Assembly (NCBI GenBank): GCA_018700535.1
Contig: JABITQ010000028.1
Coordinates: 1 to 14,017, forward strand
From: Candidatus Uhrbacteria bacterium
Lineage (GTDB): Bacteria; Patescibacteriota; Patescibacteriia; UBA9934; GWF2-40-263
Reading direction: 5' to 3'
Length of the DNA stretch: 14,017 nt
Below are positions 13,145-14,017 of this stretch, in pieces. Position 1 is the first letter of the stretch, and every line of letters starts with the position of its first letter. The notes below the pieces were generated by a model. That model had not been told where the DNA came from. It did not search any database and worked only from the letters and a program-made list of their open reading frames with translations. The position numbers and the translations under genes are program-made.

Positions 13145-14017
13145 TTATTTTGCCCTCATACTAATCATTAAATCAGATACATTCACCCCAGTTACCCCTG
13201 TGCGGATATGGGATTTTGTTTTGAGGAAAAAATCGTATGATTGATTCTTTTCAAGGAAAGTTTCTGAATCAAAACCTAACCTTGCTGCGCGCTCCTTAGT
13301 TGTCTGGTCAGCCAAGCCTCCAGCGATCGGTGTGTTATCGATACCATCACTCGCAAATGAAAGAACAAGCCCATCTTCATGCACTGTTTTGAGCGCTCCT
13401 AGAGCAACTTCTAGGTTTCTTCCACCTTTTCCTGGATGAGTAACAGTAACGGTTGTTTCACCTCCTGCAATGATTACTTGCCCCTTTTTAGGGAGTTTTG
13501 CAAGTAATTCCCCTACATTTTTGGCTTCGCCATCAACCCTAGCAGAGAAGATGCTTGAGCGATAGCCAAGAACCCTAGCTTTTGCTTGCATTGCCTTTAG
13601 GGCAACTTTGTTCGTAACCACCAGCTCATTGTGTACATGAGAGAATAATGAAGGGTCTTTTGGCGTCTCCTTAAGGTTGCACTCACCAAGATTACACTCT
13701 TTTATAACGTCATACTTTTTCAAAACCCTTTCAGCATCTGCAACCGTTGTTGTATCGAGCACAGTCGGACCAGACGCCACCATCGAGATGTCATCACCAG
13801 GAACATCAGAAAAGATGAGACCAACCACTGTTGCAGGATGAGCAAGCCTGGCAAGCTGCCCTCCTTGAATTTCTGAGAGATGCTTGCGAACAGTATTAAG
13901 CTCGTGAATCTCAGCGCCGCGCTTCATGAGGAGTCGAGTAATCGCAACAACATCTGTGCACTCAAGCTGATAAGGCCAACACATAAGTGCAGAGCCTCCA
14001 CCAGAAATAATCGAGAT
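13145..14017 (-). CDS. Glycerate 2-kinase (DUF4147/MOFRL family), C-terminal 290 residues
   Basis: The frame is open from the right edge (14017) to the TAA at 13145, so the start lies outside; a Met at 13984 is internal. The visible part starts with the conserved 'ISGGGSAL' and continues with 'ELNTVRKHLSEIQGGQLA', 'FSDVPGDD...VASGPT' and the MOFRL-type C-terminus 'GGETTVTV...GKGGRNLEVALG' and 'FASDGIDNTPIAGG'. These are marks of the class of glycerate kinases that make 2-phosphoglycerate from D-glycerate, feeding glycolysis. Full proteins have about 420-450 residues, so roughly one third is missing. It is the first visible gene of the operon with the unknown gene, helicase and greA; its promoter is not in the window. 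Confidence 0.94.
   Translation of the reverse strand: MSIISGGGSALMCWPYQLECTDVVAITRLLMKRGAEIHELNTVRKHLSEIQGGQLARLAHPATVVGLIFSDVPGDDISMVASGPTVLDTTTVADAERVLKKYDVIKECNLGECNLKETPKDPSLFSHVHNELVVTNKVALKAMQAKARVLGYRSSIFSARVDGEAKNVGELLAKLPKKGQVIIAGGETTVTVTHPGKGGRNLEVALGALKTVHEDGLVLSFASDGIDNTPIAGGLADQTTKERAARLGFDSETFLEKNQSYDFFLKTKSHIRTGVTGVNVSDLMISMRAK

Noticed and set aside
13982..13984. ATG as true start of the glycerate kinase
   Set aside because: The frame stays open to the window edge and the codons upstream encode the conserved ISGGGSAL motif.

Overview
The window looks like a compact genome of a Candidate Phyla Radiation (Patescibacteria) bacterium or a close relative. This is inferred from the mix of families, not from a marker gene: a CxxC-x17-CxxC protein, a GreA with an 'MRVPxRR' N-terminus, an AGG-repeat bactofilin-like membrane protein, HAD and HIT genes one base apart, and a TrmH-type methyltransferase. 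The code is standard, all chosen starts are ATG, and intergenic gaps are short. No rRNA, tRNA, CRISPR array or insertion sequence was seen.

Layout. 1-1172 (-): the N-terminal 390 codons of an unrecognised gene running off the left edge. 1433-2249 (+): a cold-shock-domain protein, then a CxxC-x17-CxxC protein, each with its own hairpin terminator. 2377-2811 (-): a small four-helix membrane protein. 2926-4009 (+): HAD phosphatase and HIT hydrolase. 4056-5210 (-): a secreted and membrane-anchored bactofilin-like protein. 5326-6435 (+): cyclopropane-fatty-acid synthase. 6475-7479 (-): tRNA uridine hydroxylase TrhO. 7521-8192 (+): TrmH/SpoU RNA methyltransferase. 8242-9705 (-): ABC-F ATPase. 9801-10910 (+): multi-spanning membrane protein with a C-terminal DUF2914-like domain. 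10948-14017 (-): a tight four-gene operon, transcribed as glycerate 2-kinase (cut by the right edge), an unknown basic protein, a DEAD-box helicase and GreA.

Genes alternate in strand. Most convergent pairs share one bidirectional hairpin terminator, and divergent pairs have close or overlapping promoters. The best promoters are TTGACA-17-TATCTT (cold-shock gene and trhO), TTGACA-16-CATAAT (methyltransferase) and TTGACT-16-TATTAT (ABC-F).

Functional theme. Much of the window concerns RNA and translation: cold-shock protein, CxxC RNA-binding-like protein, TrhO, RNA methyltransferase, ABC-F factor, RGG-tailed DEAD helicase and GreA. A second group concerns the envelope: Cfa, the bactofilin-like protein, the DUF2914-like protein and the small membrane protein. 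I see no defence system or mobile element. The most notable points are the unknown left-edge gene with a palindromic operator candidate, the lack of TGA stops, widespread initiation without a Shine-Dalgarno and with short predicted leaders, and the unknown gene inside the helicase-greA operon.
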